From: Capitulum mitella
Lineage: Eukaryota; Arthropoda; Thecostraca; Pollicipedomorpha; Pollicipedidae
Assembly: GCA_030062745.1 (NCBI GenBank)
Contig: CP099853.1
Span: 4,873,634 to 4,937,633 of the forward strand
Direction of reading: 5' to 3'
Length of the DNA stretch: 64,000 bases
The notes under the pieces: generated by a model
What the model was told of the DNA's origin: nothing
Seen by the model: only the letters and a program-made list of their open reading frames with translations
Databases searched by the model: none
Part shown: positions 11,046-23,397 of the stretch, piece by piece
Position numbering within the stretch: position 1 is the first letter of the stretch
How the letters are laid out: every line of letters starts with the position of its first letter
Made by a program: the position numbers and the translations under genes

Positions 11046-12003
11046 TTTTCTGGTAACTGGATCCGTCTATGGGCATTTATCATGTATACATAACATGGCA
11101 TGTGACACATGGAAATGTTTTTCGGACACAGTTAAGCTTGGCAGACTCGAAATATGTTGTAGAATGAATAGAAGTTCTCGAAGTACGCGTACCCCATTTT
11201 TACACACAGAGAAAAGTTCAGCACGCAATGGGTACTAGACCAGCTGCAGGAAACCACACCACACAAGATACTACTCAAAGTTCCTTTTATGTGCTTATTG
11301 GCGATCTGCCCTCCCTTAGGCACTTTGCGAAACCTTCAAAAACACCCAGAGGGTTAGCGGCGAGAGTACTAATAGTGCACCCCAGGTTCTACACGAAAGT
11401 AAATTGGGTGCTAATGCAGAAGTACCAATAAAGGTGTCTGCAGGAAACCACGCCCCACAACGTACTAAACGGAGATGGGACTTTTCGTAGTACCGAAAAA
11501 GTACCTAGATACCCTCGCAGGAGGTTGGTTTACACCACCAGATGCTTTTCGTAGTACCGAATAAGTACTCAACTACCTGCGTGGAGGGCTGGCCTACAAC
11601 ATAATAACCTCCACCTGCAAGGTAAATTGGGCACCAATTGCAGCCGCTAAATCCACAGTAAATACGTCGATCAATGCAACGAATCGTATATTATAGTCCG
11701 CATCATACATATCACGCACACTCAGGACTTAGTGATTTTCTTCAAATATGTATCCCTCCTCTGTACAGCAGTCCAACGCTCATCTGCATTAAGTCAAAAC
11801 ATGAGAAGCTACAAGTATGCCGGTTTCATGCACAAAAGGAAAAGACTTCCTTGGAAAAAACATTACAACACGAACTAAAAACGCTATGCATCTGCACGCC
11901 GCACGGTAAAAGGTCAAATATCCGGAACTCACAGCATTCCGGGTATGCTTGGACATACGGCCACCGAACCAGGTTTTGCCATTTATTTCCAACCAGTTAT
12001 GCT
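11046..12003. other. Intergenic, no gene recognised
   Basis: Contains an imperfect internal duplication around 11470-11590 ('ttttcgtagtaccgaa' twice, near 11481 and 11538). Otherwise only short random frames. Confidence 0.45.
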
Positions 12004-13468
12004 TCACAGTTTGGAAATAAATGACAAGACCTTGTTCGGTGGCTTGGACCCATCATCTATGCCCAACACGTACTTCTGGAGATAGTATAGCACGTTTCGT
12101 GTCTTCGCACTAAACTGTACATTGTACACTGAATGAACGAGCACCAGAGCTGTCAGAGCCTCTGTTTCGCTGGAGGCCTGATAAAGCGTCCGGTGGCTCT
12201 TGGCCACTGTCAGGCCGTAGATACCTGGCAATGGTCCCCGCTCGGCCGCGACATTCTGAAACAGGTCTCCTTTGCTGCAGCCCAACACGTGCGAGACTTG
12301 GCGCAAGGTGTCTTCTGGAAGAACGAACGCATAAATTAACAAAAGAATGACTTTTCACGGTGGAGATAATCAGAGGCACATCCACAGGCAAACGCGTGCA
12401 AGCGCCCAAACGCCCAAACGCACACGCAAACGCAAACGTTCACGCATACGCATACGCACACCCACGCGCACACCCACACACACATAATCACTTGTTTTAT
12501 TACCACTTGTGAACATCATACCCAACAGAAAAGGGTTCTGACGAACGTAGTCCTAGTTGCTGTAAAAGTTGTACAAATGAACGCCAGATACACATAAGAC
12601 AACCTAAATATTTGCAAAACGCGACGATACCACTACAGCCAGCACTGACAAAACATGTATGACGTTACATAGCAGCATTACATGTTTTGATCCCTAACCG
12701 CTGTGCTTGGCTGCCGGAAACGTTACCTGGTGGGCTTTTCAGCAGCTCCTGAAACTCTGACATTTTCTTTTCGATGGCATCCTGGAAGTTTTGAAACAAC
12801 TGGTCCTTGTTCTCCCCTGCCAACCTCGTGGTCTCACGTTGGAACTGCAACAAGTGAGAAATCGTCATGACCTGTATATGGAATTCCAACTCGCCGGCAG
12901 CGTGTTGGCGTTGGTGAATCACACGAGTTTACATTAATAGACACAAAAATATGCAACTATACTGTACCGTGACTGTCAAAGTTCAATATATAAAGATACA
13001 TGAAATGCGAACAAATGAAATAACAACACATAAATGCATTGCGTGACATGTTCCCTTTTCAGTAACTGGATATGCAATGAGTTAACGAACAAATTAAAAC
13101 GAAGTCTATCGCCAGCTAACCTCTTGGTTTGAGAACAGTCTGGGGTAGTCCCTTTCCATGACTGCAAAGGCATCTTTATCCCTCTCAGGCCTTAGGACTT
13201 TCTGCCTTCGGTCTGGGAGCGTTTCATTCATCAGCCTCACTACATCTTCGTCGGTGTGGTCAGGGTTTTTCAGCTCGTTGATTTTTCTCTGCATGTCGAT
13301 CTCGTTCAGCTTCGATAGCGGTGGAACGTACATGGGGAGTCCAACAACGCGTGGACGCTTACGATCTGAAGCAGCGGGCGGTAGAGACCGCTCCTCGGAG
13401 TCTTCGCGGAGGCGTTTTGCCCGGCGCCGGTTTTTGAATTTATCACGCAGCTTTCGTTTGGCCAGCCG
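12004..13468 (-). CDS. SAMD3-like protein, three 3' exons (5' end not found)
   Basis: Spliced model on the minus strand: exon 13121-13468 (phase 0 at both ends), exon 12727-12844, and exon 12004-12314 including the stop. Splice sites are canonical: acceptors TTTGGCATTTCAG, CTCACTTGTTGCAG and GTTCTTCCAG; donors CAAGAG|GTTAGC and CACCAG|GTAACG. The phases match (phase 0, then phase 1), which strongly supports the joins. The product shown is 258 residues. Order of features resembles the uncharacterised SAMD3-like proteins of fish and invertebrates: a basic LRDKFKNRRR stretch, an acidic/basic linker, a LPDRRQKVL segment with YPRLF about 30 residues later, a helical middle part, and a C-terminal block (ALTALVLVHSVYNVQF...YLQKYVLGID) ending in KL. 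No catalytic motif is seen and function is unknown. Genes of this type often multiply, so this may be one of many copies. Upstream exons would lie above 13500 but none was recognised. Confidence 0.6.
12392..12486. repeat. Imperfect CA/ACGC-rich simple repeat inside an intron
   Basis: Runs of CACACGCAAACGC and ACACCCACACACACA. Lies in the intron between the second and third exons of the SAMD3-like model. Confidence 0.7.
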
Positions 13469-13914
13469 CTGAAATGCCAAAGCAAAATATGCGAAATCCA
13501 TACATTGCGAGGTAAAAGAAAAGAAGTCGTTGGACATGGGACAAGGGGCAAAGGTATTTTTCATGCAGAACGCGGCATTGTGTGCCGCGTTGTGTGCAAT
13601 GCCGAAATTCGTGATTTTTATTATCGAAATTATTCAGAATAAGCGATAAGCCGAAGCTTACGAATAAGTCGTTCATCCATTATTAATATGTCGCACTGAC
13701 ACTGGAAACGAATGAACCATTGCTTGCACTCTTACCAAAATGCGTGCACCGGCGCCCCACTGCATGATGTTTACTGGAACTTAAACGCATTACGTGGAAT
13801 TACCGAAATCGGTCAATTTATTACTGAAATGCGTGCTTGGACGATTATTTCAATTTTTGTTTTTATTCGTTTTATGTTTTAAATAAAAATGGGTATTTTT
13901 AATTTAATGTTTTC
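13469..13914. other. Likely 5' intron or flank of the SAMD3-like gene
   Basis: An open frame continues upstream of the acceptor at 13469, but the acceptor is strong and the extension lacks family resemblance. No upstream exon was recognised here. Confidence 0.35.
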
Positions 13915-13974
<60 letters not shown>

Positions 13975-13988
13975 TATATGTTTGTATG

Positions 13989-14038
<50 letters not shown>
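13915..14038. repeat. (AT)n microsatellite, two blocks
   Basis: Nearly pure TA dinucleotides at about 13915-13971 and 13989-14038, separated by 'tgtttatatgtttgtatgtaa'. Confidence 0.95.
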
Positions 14039-14040
<2 letters not shown>

Positions 14041-14525
14041 CACATTGGTGTAAGTTGGGAGAGGCTTGCTTTAATATAGGTTTTGTTGAAAAGGAAGGTA
14101 TGTTCTGTTTTTATGGTACTTCTGGTGTAACTTTCCATAAGTCGGACATTCCTCTTTAAGTCGTAGTTTACTCGGGAAATAAGTACTACATGATTATTCA
14201 TATATTAACGTTTCAGAAATATCATTTTCAATCTTCAGCATAATCTGCTTCACATTACAGTACAGTGTTTCTTTTTAATACACATGCACAGAACGATCGT
14301 TATTACAGAATGCACTTTCGAAATGGAGTTTACAGTTGATTACGATACATTAAAAGGTTACTAGTTTATGAAATATCTTAATTTAGTCAGACCCCCCCAA
14401 AAGCGACCGTGTTATACAGTACTTATGTGTCTGTTTAAGTCGGGCCTTAAAAATACATGATCAGCGCCAGGAGGCGCTTGTGATCATGACATTTTTAAGT
14501 CTAGTCGTGCTGTCCGTCAAAACTT

Positions 14526-14638
14526 GTCGAGTAAGTCGTTCGTCATGGCCTAACATGTGTTGGGCGGGTGCCCCATCTCGTAAATGCATCGTCAGTCGCC
14601 TAGATAAAGTCGTCATCGTGGCACCAATGTAGTGTACG
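14526..14638. repeat. 113-bp direct repeat, copy 1 (possible retroelement leader)
   Basis: Matches 14808-14920 with few differences, from 'gtcragtaagtcgt' to 'ccaatgtagtgtacg'. On the minus strand both copies read ...GTACACTACATTGGTG..., then an ATG and a short frame MHLRD(G/E)APA. This resembles a long terminal repeat end in CA followed by a primer-binding-site-like TTGGTGCC and a gag start. The retroelement reading is tentative. Confidence 0.5.
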
Positions 14639-14710
14639 AGGCAGTCAGACAGTCAGACAGAAGCCCACAGTCTTCGTGTGGACAAGTAAACTGGTACACT
14701 ACATTGGTGC
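14621..14710. repeat. 17-bp perfect inverted repeat enclosing a 56-bp loop
   Basis: GCACCAATGTAGTGTAC at 14621-14637 and its exact reverse complement at 14694-14710. The inner interval begins TGTAGTGTAC and ends GTACACTACA, so it has the TG...CA form of a very short terminal repeat. Confidence 0.7.
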
Positions 14711-14807
14711 TTTTTTACGTTATTGGTCTCGTCAGAAAGGTTACTCTTCATCAGAAGGTTCGCCACTGCTTTTCTTTTGTAATAAACGATTAGTTGTATT
14801 TGATTTT

Positions 14808-14920
14808 GTCAAGTAAGTCGTCCGTCGTGGTCTAACATGTGTTAGGCGGGTGCCTCATCGCGTAAATGCATCGTAAGTCGCCTAAATGAAGTCGTCATCG
14901 TGACACCAATGTAGTGTACG
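14808..14920. repeat. 113-bp direct repeat, copy 2
   Basis: Second copy of the 14526-14638 sequence, in the same orientation, 282 bases further on. Followed by AT-rich DNA and a (TA)n run. Confidence 0.5.
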
Positions 14921-15009
14921 GGTACGTACACTTTTTGATCTTGTAAATTTTGTAAATCTTGTACTCTTGTGAATGCTGTATAACACTTTATATACATATA
15001 GACAAAGAA

Positions 15010-15042
<33 letters not shown>
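15010..15042. repeat. (TA)n microsatellite
   Basis: About 15 TA dinucleotides. The apparent minus-strand frames full of Ile/Tyr come from this run. Confidence 0.95.
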
Positions 15043-15046
<4 letters not shown>

Positions 15047-16390
15047 TATTGCCGTTCTGTAAATATATATTATGCGCATATTTTTAACATTCCATTTCTA
15101 GAAAAGAGAAATTAAAAAATAAATAAATTATAAATTAATTCATTTCATTTTATTAAAAAACATATCCCAATTTCAATTATATTTCTGAGGTTGGACATGC
15201 AAATGTGAAATAATCCCTTTAACATCAATGACGTTGTGGACTAAAAAAAATGGGCTTTTATCTATGTATAAAATTTATTACACATATCTTAACACAACTT
15301 TAAGAAAATTGTGATTCTTTTGCTGGAAGCTGCATGAACGTGCGGACAATGGTTTACAAAAAGCGTCAAAGTGGGGCGGGCTACTCAAGTGGAAAATTGC
15401 ATCGAAATTCAAGCTAGACTTTCTCAAGGTACGGCACAGCCCATAATCAGACCGAATTATTGCTTGAACGATCCATACACAGCGCGCTTTTCCTGGCACG
15501 AGGTTAAGATACCTGAGATCATCCTAACATAATAACATTCCTAACGCTGGATGAACAGCAGTCTTCGCAACTGACAACTTAGGTTAGAAGCCCGTGATAA
15601 GCACGAATTAGCTTATCATTATTATATGTAGAATCGAGTACTGTAAAAATCTTCATAACCACCGAGCCGTCAGGCGAGGTGGTTATGAAAATCACTGCAG
15701 CACGAGAACATAAATAAATTTATCGCATGACGCGCACGTGACCTAAATCGAAATTTTCAGGTGAATTCTGCCATACATATCAAGGCTGTATATATCCCTA
15801 GTATGTATCATATATATTCTGAGACAAAAAATGAATGCTAAACCACATTCTAATCTACTATTGAAACGACTGGAAAAGTAGTTATTTGGAACCGGCACAG
15901 TTCCAACAAACACAAAAAACGTGATCCCAGCTTCTAAAAGTTTGCGTTATTTTAGGGGACGAAAGACGTTTGCACCACATCACTCGAATCAAGCAATACT
16001 GGCGATGCTACGCCAACTACTTGCCAGCGCTTCATTCCACGTCAATGTCCCTCGAATGGACGGAAACACATCAAAGACAGCCGATGCCATCTCTTCATAC
16101 TGCTCAGATGTTGGTTCCATGCTGCGAAGAATATGCACATATTAGCCAGCCAACTTGAGTATTCGTTAGTTGGGGGGTCGAATGGGGAAACAACAAGAAG
16201 TGCTCACTTTTGATCAGAAATGAGTAACAACTATCATGTAGTCTTCATTTCTAAAACTCTGACAAGAAGCGATTAGGTTATTTTTATGCATTAAATAAAT
16301 GAACGAGAAATGTGCACTGGTTTCGCCGCTACGAAGCAGCATTACAGAACTGGACACAAGCATATTGTGGTACCACTGAACCGAACGCTA
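15043..16390. other. Intergenic, no gene recognised
   Basis: AT-rich sequence. A small inverted repeat around the motif 'tcttcataaccacc' / 'ggtggttatgaa' lies at about 15650-15690. No coding signal seen. Confidence 0.45.
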
Positions 16391-16810
16391 TTCCAGTGCC
16401 AGACAAAAGCGGGAGATGACAACAAAAGACAGTGACGGGAGACGACAATAACGGACGATGCTGGGAGACGAAAGCGAAAGACTGTGACAGAAAACGACAG
16501 AAAAAAACGATGGTGGCAGACTTCAGAGGAGGAGGCAACTGGCGACAACAGTAAAAAATAACAGCAAACACAGCGGGAGACTAGAGCAAAACGGCAACTG
16601 GAGATATCAACAGGAAACAACAGTAGGATGAAACAGCAGGAGATAGCAATGTCAGACGGTACAGGAAGACAGCAGCACGAGCAAAAGAGTAATAAGGAAG
16701 CAGCAGAAAACAGCGGATGATGACCGCGGGAGGAAGTAACAGAAGACGCCAGCAGGACGGCTGGTGACGGCAAGAGTGGCAGCAGAAGACAACAGAGGAG
16801 CACGGCAGAG
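16391..16810. repeat. Degenerate purine-rich tandem repeat
   Basis: The plus strand is almost pyrimidine-poor, with recurring 'gggagacgacaa', 'agcaggagac' and 'acaacagc' blocks of about 25-30 bases. Cys/Leu/Ser-rich frames on the minus strand come from this composition and are not considered genes. Confidence 0.55.
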
Positions 16811-19800
16811 ACAGGCAAAAGAGGTTGGCAAACACAGGATGCGGCAGCATTAGGGCCACAGTAATCCTTCCGAGAACTGTGGCCTCCGCGATGAATGCAG
16901 CCAGATGCGAAACATCTGCCCATGATACCAATAAAATTTGATATGATGTCTTCTCTACGAAAAGGCGCCAATAAACACCACAAGACGTAGCTTCACACAT
17001 ACACAAACACATCTGCCTCGTTTGTTCAACGCCCAGTGACAAAATACGCACCGATAACGACACAAACGTGTCACGTCCAATTCGACTGGCGTCATGCTAG
17101 GCGACAGGGAATGACGAGCTTGCGCGACACATCTCCCATTGATCCTGAGACACTGCACATGACTTCTGCCGTTTCAGAAAACAGGGCAGGGGAAAAGGAG
17201 CATAAAGTTGAACACAGCCCACACGGGATGCCACTTTCTCCACCCCCCAAGCCGGTCGACTTTTCTATGATGTCGACTGTACCATTATGGCTAATTACGG
17301 TCCGCACAGCCATCTGAACCGACATGAATACACGAGCTCATACAAATGATAAAAAAAAAAGATGAATCGTTATTCCAAAAGTTGAAGTCAGCAAGGATAA
17401 GTTGAAGTACAAGAAACAGCATATCCTAGCCTGATCTGATGCGTCCCCGATGCCTGATCTGATGCTTATATCATTACAAAACGCAGCAAACAGGAACAAT
17501 GTATGTGATATATTTCATGGCTGCCTGTACATGTGTTTTTACCTCACTAATATGTGATCAAATGAAATGGTATCCGAACAGTTTCTTGGTAAGACCCATC
17601 TGAAAAATGAAAGTTTCACCTATAAGGAAAAATCGGGTACGAATGGTGAGGTAGGTAACCAAACGTTACACGAGGACGCTGCTATTTGTCCCGGAACCCG
17701 ACTGAAGTTAGCAGGGAAATATCGCGGGAAATGCACTCCTTTGCCCCGATGCGTTTTGTGAAAATAATCGGAAGTGCAGATGAACGTTGATTCTCATGGC
17801 TGAACATATCAAGAACCAGTGCTCCCCAAACAGACGGCCGCCGCAACTCAACGGATGTGTGCGCTCACACGACTTGTCCTTACCACATCGTTTGAGTAGT
17901 GAATGATACAAATATCACGTCCATGATCTGAGACCAATCTGACGTCTTCAGCTTAGAAGAGCCGTCTTCGAGCTGATTCCGTGGGCTCTTTGTGAGGTGA
18001 TTCGGACCCAAGTACCTGCATGAAAAACACCTCGGATTTAGAAGAAGGACATGTCAAGTGACAATCATCTCCTTGAAACATGTCTTTTCAAAACACATCC
18101 GATGATTCAAAACTTTGCTTTTTTGGAAAGCGACGAAAGCAGGAAAAATGCAAACACAAAACGCAATGTTTATTTGGGCTTGTCACCTGGTACACCCAGA
18201 TGTCTCCAATCGTTTACTTCCAGATGCTGCTAGATGAGCTGGCGCTGTCCGCTCAGGAGGTCTGTCTTCTCCACAAGAGAAAACGGAGCCAGAATGCCCG
18301 TCACCAACAGTGTTGTACAAAATAGTTGGATAAACTTACCATCCGAATACTTAAAAGTGATCTGAACCGGTGAGCGACAAATGAAACTGCTGAACGTAAA
18401 TACGTGAAAGGCAACAGGTTCCACCAGTCATTCATCTTAAACCAGTAGCATACGGAAGGATGTAACCTCTTAAAGTAACGCATAATGAAGATTATTGTCG
18501 GAGTTAAAACTCCTTGTTAAGCCTTTTCGAAGGGATAGAGTCGTGTCGTATGTAGAGTCGTTACTTTCCCGCTAGTCAGATTACTATCTCGTTAGTCAGA
18601 CCCCCAAGTGGTCATTGGCCCAAGGACTCTAACGTCACCTTTGGTTTCAGTTGCACCCCGCACTGCAATGAATACAGTCTGTTGAGGAATCCCGTGGCCC
18701 GGGTCTCGCGTGCAACACTCCGACCGCGGATATGACGGACGCTACATATAGTTCCTGAAGTTTCTTTTAATGTCCGATCAAAATCGGACCCTATGTTGCT
18801 ATTTCTATATTACAGCAGGACGCGGGACCAGGCCGCTTTGTTACGTGAAAAATCAAGTAAATATCAATCAGTTAGATATGAGAGTATTTCTGCCGGCCGT
18901 TTGCACCAGCGCTATTATGGTTAAAATGCGTACAGAAAAGATGCAAAAGATGAAAGATGCGAAGACGCATTTGTGTAGAAAGTATGCGTAAGACGGTCGG
19001 ACGAGAGTCGTAAGACGGGGTTTTGGAATGGGGTTTGTCTTAATGAGGTCTTTTTTAATGACCTTATAACTTGGTAAACTCAATAAGGTTTGTCGGTCGG
19101 GGACAGTCAACGACGTTCAATCAGGGGCGAAGAGACAGTCAGACTGCGACTATTTGAAGCACATACACGGAAAATGGGACGACACACAGACCAAGGCATT
19201 TAATATATAATCTGTATGTTAACGAACGGCGGAAATTAGCAAAAATAACCAATAAAAATATAACAGTTTTACCAATACGCCTGGTACCTGGCATCCAGAG
19301 CTGCTTTCAGTCCTCCTCCTTTTTTCTTAGAGAGCGTTGGCGAAGCGCTGTCACCAGCGTTGTCGAGTTGACACCATTCAAATCCAGTGCTGTGGATCAA
19401 AGGACACTGAGTAGCCAAACCACACAAGACCATCGTACGTTGGCGTGGGACTTACGTAGTGCCTTTGGACCCTGGGACGAAAATAACTATTCATGGGCTG
19501 GAAATCTACCCATGACGATTTTTCGCTGCTGTAGTCTGCACGTGGCAAGTCGTACCACAACAAAACTTCTGGCATTCCCAGTGCTCTATCCGATTTTGGT
19601 GGCTGAATTTTGAACGCCACGAATACCCAAAAGGGAAATTTTCCCATTCTTTAAGTACCAAACGACGCAGACTTATGTAGAAACCAATGAAAGTCCAAAA
19701 TAAACAATAACCCAACCCGGGGTATTGGAGGCCAAACCGGTTAGGCGTTCAAGTCATGATTTATAGGGCTCGAGAGAAATTCCGAACTTGGCAGCAATTT

Positions 19801-20940
19801 TCTATGATCTGCCTGCCATGGCCAATGAGGTGATAGCGATCATGACTTTAGCCGCCAACTAAACCCATAAACCACACACATCTCATCCTCAACTCAGCTG
19901 GCAGAGCGTCGGAATATTCATGCAGGGAGAACCAGCATGCGAGTTCTGGTACCACGGACCAATGCCAAATATTTGGCACATTAGGGAGGGCTAATGTCAA
20001 CTGGTCGATCGAGGGTCAGATTAAACGCAAGTCGAAATTTATGCACCGTCGAGGGTCTTACCGTTGGGCTAAGAGACCGAATTTCAATTTCGTAAACTAT
20101 TTTTGCGTAAATGGGATGGCTATGTTGTCAGATTGTTTGCAACAGGATATGTTTAGGAAGCATTTTAATTCTACAGCTATCCCTGAATACAGCAGATTAA
20201 ATTCCTACTAAAGAAACTAAAAAGAGAAGAATGACCAGGTAGCATAATCGGACGGAGGTACACAAAGTTCAAACCGATCAAAATTTTTGACCCATATAAC
20301 AATTAATGAATATGGGGCGTCGCTCGCCACATGAAGTATGTTATGCATTCTGGGAATAACGATGGCAGTAATGGATAGATAAAATAGCCTCATACCCGTT
20401 GTTGGTGAGGTGGCCTGGGTGGGAGACGAGGAGACCTGTGCGACGTACCTATAAGCTGTTGAATCCCGAGATGGAGGTTACAAAGGGCGGACCCAACGTA
20501 AGGCGCCCCACACGAGGCGCAAAAGAAACGGTAAAGCTGTCAGGACTGGTTTACCGTTTCCAAGCAGGCACCCTTCGTAAATTCCACCTCAGGATTCACC
20601 AGCATTTAGGTAGGTCTCACAGCACAGGTCTCCCCTCTCCCAATTAGATCCCTCAGCAATTAGAAATCATTCAGCACTTCGTGACTATTTTGTAAGTATT
20701 GATATTTTAACTGCCACTGGCGGATGAAACAAAGCTTTAGATTTACGTATATTAGGTATACGTAAAAGAACAGGCCACCCCAAATACTATGGTGTCATAT
20801 TTTGCACTGAAGACTGTCTGAAAGTCTCCTAAATGTGGGTGGTTACCAATATTTTTGCGAATGTCCAACTCGTTTTTTTTACCTCTTCGCAATGACGTCG
20901 TCTTGCACTGTTTTGATTCATTGTGTAATATGTGGTGAAC
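16811..20940. other. Intergenic, no gene recognised
   Basis: No protein family motif and no convincing exon pair. A short CCCGTGGCCCGGG palindromic block lies near 18690. A stretch at 18570-18625 repeats 'gttagtcag' and shares 'gtcagaccccc' with 14385-14400. Confidence 0.4.
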
Positions 20941-20950
20941 TAATTTGCTC

Positions 20951-20991
20951 TCCTGAAGACAATACCATTTCATGATATCGAAACGTTGTGA
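20951..20991 (+). other. Penelope-like retroelement tail motif (CTGAAGA...CGAAACG)
   Basis: CTCCTGAAGAC, about 17 bases, then ATCGAAACGTTG. The pair CUGANGA ... CGAAAC is the core arrangement of hammerhead-type motifs known from Penelope-like elements, and the CGAAACGTT string is common in their tails. The putative stem between the two blocks is weak here, so an active ribozyme is doubtful. The remainder of the element would fall in the gap at 21001. Confidence 0.3.
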
Positions 20992-21000
20992 TTTGTATAT

Positions 21001-21500
21001 NNNNNNNNNNNNNNNNNNNNNNNNNNNNNNNNNNNNNNNNNNNNNNNNNNNNNNNNNNNNNNNNNNNNNNNNNNNNNNNNNNNNNNNNNNNNNNNNNNNN
21101 NNNNNNNNNNNNNNNNNNNNNNNNNNNNNNNNNNNNNNNNNNNNNNNNNNNNNNNNNNNNNNNNNNNNNNNNNNNNNNNNNNNNNNNNNNNNNNNNNNNN
21201 NNNNNNNNNNNNNNNNNNNNNNNNNNNNNNNNNNNNNNNNNNNNNNNNNNNNNNNNNNNNNNNNNNNNNNNNNNNNNNNNNNNNNNNNNNNNNNNNNNNN
21301 NNNNNNNNNNNNNNNNNNNNNNNNNNNNNNNNNNNNNNNNNNNNNNNNNNNNNNNNNNNNNNNNNNNNNNNNNNNNNNNNNNNNNNNNNNNNNNNNNNNN
21401 NNNNNNNNNNNNNNNNNNNNNNNNNNNNNNNNNNNNNNNNNNNNNNNNNNNNNNNNNNNNNNNNNNNNNNNNNNNNNNNNNNNNNNNNNNNNNNNNNNNN
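21001..21500. other. Assembly gap of exactly 500 N
   Basis: A fixed-size scaffold gap of unknown true length. The right edge resumes 23 bases inside a dispersed TTAA element (compare 24171), so the contig probably broke in repeats. Confidence 0.98.
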
Positions 21501-22688
21501 GTATGGCCGATTCCCGGCAGGGGGGACGGATTCGGCCCCACCCCCTGAGATCTCGAGAACTACACATCTGATTTTCTCGCAACAAACGGCAATCGATTTT
21601 CCATGACGTGAACTACATTTTTATAAAAAGAAATTTCAAAAATTTTGAAATGTATGGATACAGGGGGGCAAAAATGTCAAAATCAAGGGCTATTTTTGGA
21701 CTTCTTATAACTCCGCTTGTTTATCGACCGATTTCGATGAAACTGGCATGAACCGAGAGATTATGGATAGGGCTTTTTACCATGGGTGCACAAATCTCAA
21801 ACTTTGAGAAAATTCATGGGCGTTCACAGGGTTACAAGAATAGGAGGATTAGTCTTCTAAAGAAATGAATGAACAAAAGAGGCAAAAACACTTTTTTGGC
21901 TTCTGCTAGTCATGTTATGCTAAAGGAGTACAAATCGCATTACAATGTTTGTATATTGTTAGCATAGGCGGTGCCAGCGACATGAAAAAAGGGGAAACTG
22001 TCATGGTCATACGTTCTTCAGATCAACTTGTGGCCTTTGACCTGAAATGACCTCCAGTGACCTTGGAGTCACTTGGAATGATGTCGTGTGCATTTGATAT
22101 TATCTGTAAACGTTTTCAATCATTTAAATTCACTGTATTTGAAAAATTTCATTTTATAGCTATTGCGATATAGGGTATGCGCACCGACATTTTAGGTCAT
22201 AGCTCCGTGACCCGACCTAATATCAATCTGAAACTTGATACACAAGTAGAGGGTATTGTACTACGTCATGTATATTCCGGGTTTAGCATGTAAAAAAACG
22301 GTGCCGAAATTATTGCAAAAAACAAATTTTGACTTTCGACCTTGACCTGACCTTGTAAAGTGACCTCAGATAAACAAAATTACAACTGCACATTGCCCAA
22401 CTATTTAGCTGAACATCCATTTAATGTTTTAAGTTCTATCTTAAAAACCCTGTTTTTGGCAGACATTTTCCTTTTACTCTTCAGATGGCCAAAAATGGCC
22501 TGAGGTGCCTCCCAAAAACGTTGCCTGGCTCCGCCCCTGAATAAAACAGAATTTTGGAATTTTGTGACGGCGCGTAGGAAGAATAGCTAGAAAAAGTGAC
22601 CAAGTTTCGTGAAGCTGCGTTAAAAAGCCTGGAATTGGCAAGGAAAAACCCGAGGGGGGGCAGATTCAGCCCCCCTGCCGGGAATAGG
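21501..22688. mobile_element. TTAA element family A, copy 1 (left tip lost in gap)
   Basis: Collinear with the full copy at 24148-25378 over its whole length, starting from 'gtatggycgattcccggcagg'. The right end is CCGGGAATAGGG followed by TTAC, a one-base change of TTAA. It has no coding capacity and is non-autonomous. It contains many TGACC(T) motifs near 22037-22075 and 22338-22370. Confidence 0.8.
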
Positions 22689-23397
22689 GTTACGCTATAC
22701 CTCCATAGCTTTAACGTACCCGCTGTTTTTATCACAGCCCATCCACAATATCTCGCTTTGAGATGACTAACTAGGGTCTATCTTACTATGCTACTGTCTT
22801 GACTTCCAAAGTATAATTGCCTAACATGGTTACGAGACGACATGTCACATTTGAACAAAACACATGCAGCCTGGTGCCAATTAATGCACGGAACGGCAGT
22901 AAGAAAGATGATACTGTGCTGTTTCGTATTCACGTGGTTATCATATCAGTATCTGCAAACCGAATTACATACCTGAAATGAAACAAAGATCGACCATGCA
23001 ATCTGGGGGCTGCACCAGTGAGTATATAAGTATAGTGAAATATATTTAATACTTGCGCACACAAGACGACTGGCTACTTCATTTGTCTAAGCGTAATCAA
23101 AGACATGCACATGCGCACTGCACAGCCGGTGGCACCAACAGCGACACCCGAGGCAACAGTCACTAATCACACCAGTATCGCTGTTCATCAACATCAATCT
23201 AGCGCTTGAGGAGAGAAAACTTTTATCACTCTTCGGTTGCGATTTCGGTCGATACGCCGCCTCTCTGCAGGGCATCCTCGATTCACGCTGACAGCTCGGT
23301 GGCAGCCGGGTCCAGGCCAGCCAGCGGCAGAAGGCGCGGGTGCAGGTACGGCACCGAACGGCATACCGGCAGCGAGGACACCAGATACATGTGGTAC
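22689..23397. other. No clear gene between element copy and Sec24-like fragment
   Basis: 23100-23400 is GC-richer than its surroundings and open in several frames. A cysteine-rich minus-strand frame here (KCTTC..C..C) continues from the Sec24-like stretch but matches nothing I know. Confidence 0.35.

Noticed and set aside
16342..17063. Cys/Leu-rich minus-strand frames resembling membrane proteins
   Set aside because: They come from the purine-rich degenerate repeat read in reverse; no start context or family similarity.
21001..21500. Frames running through the N block
   Set aside because: Unknown bases cannot support coding.
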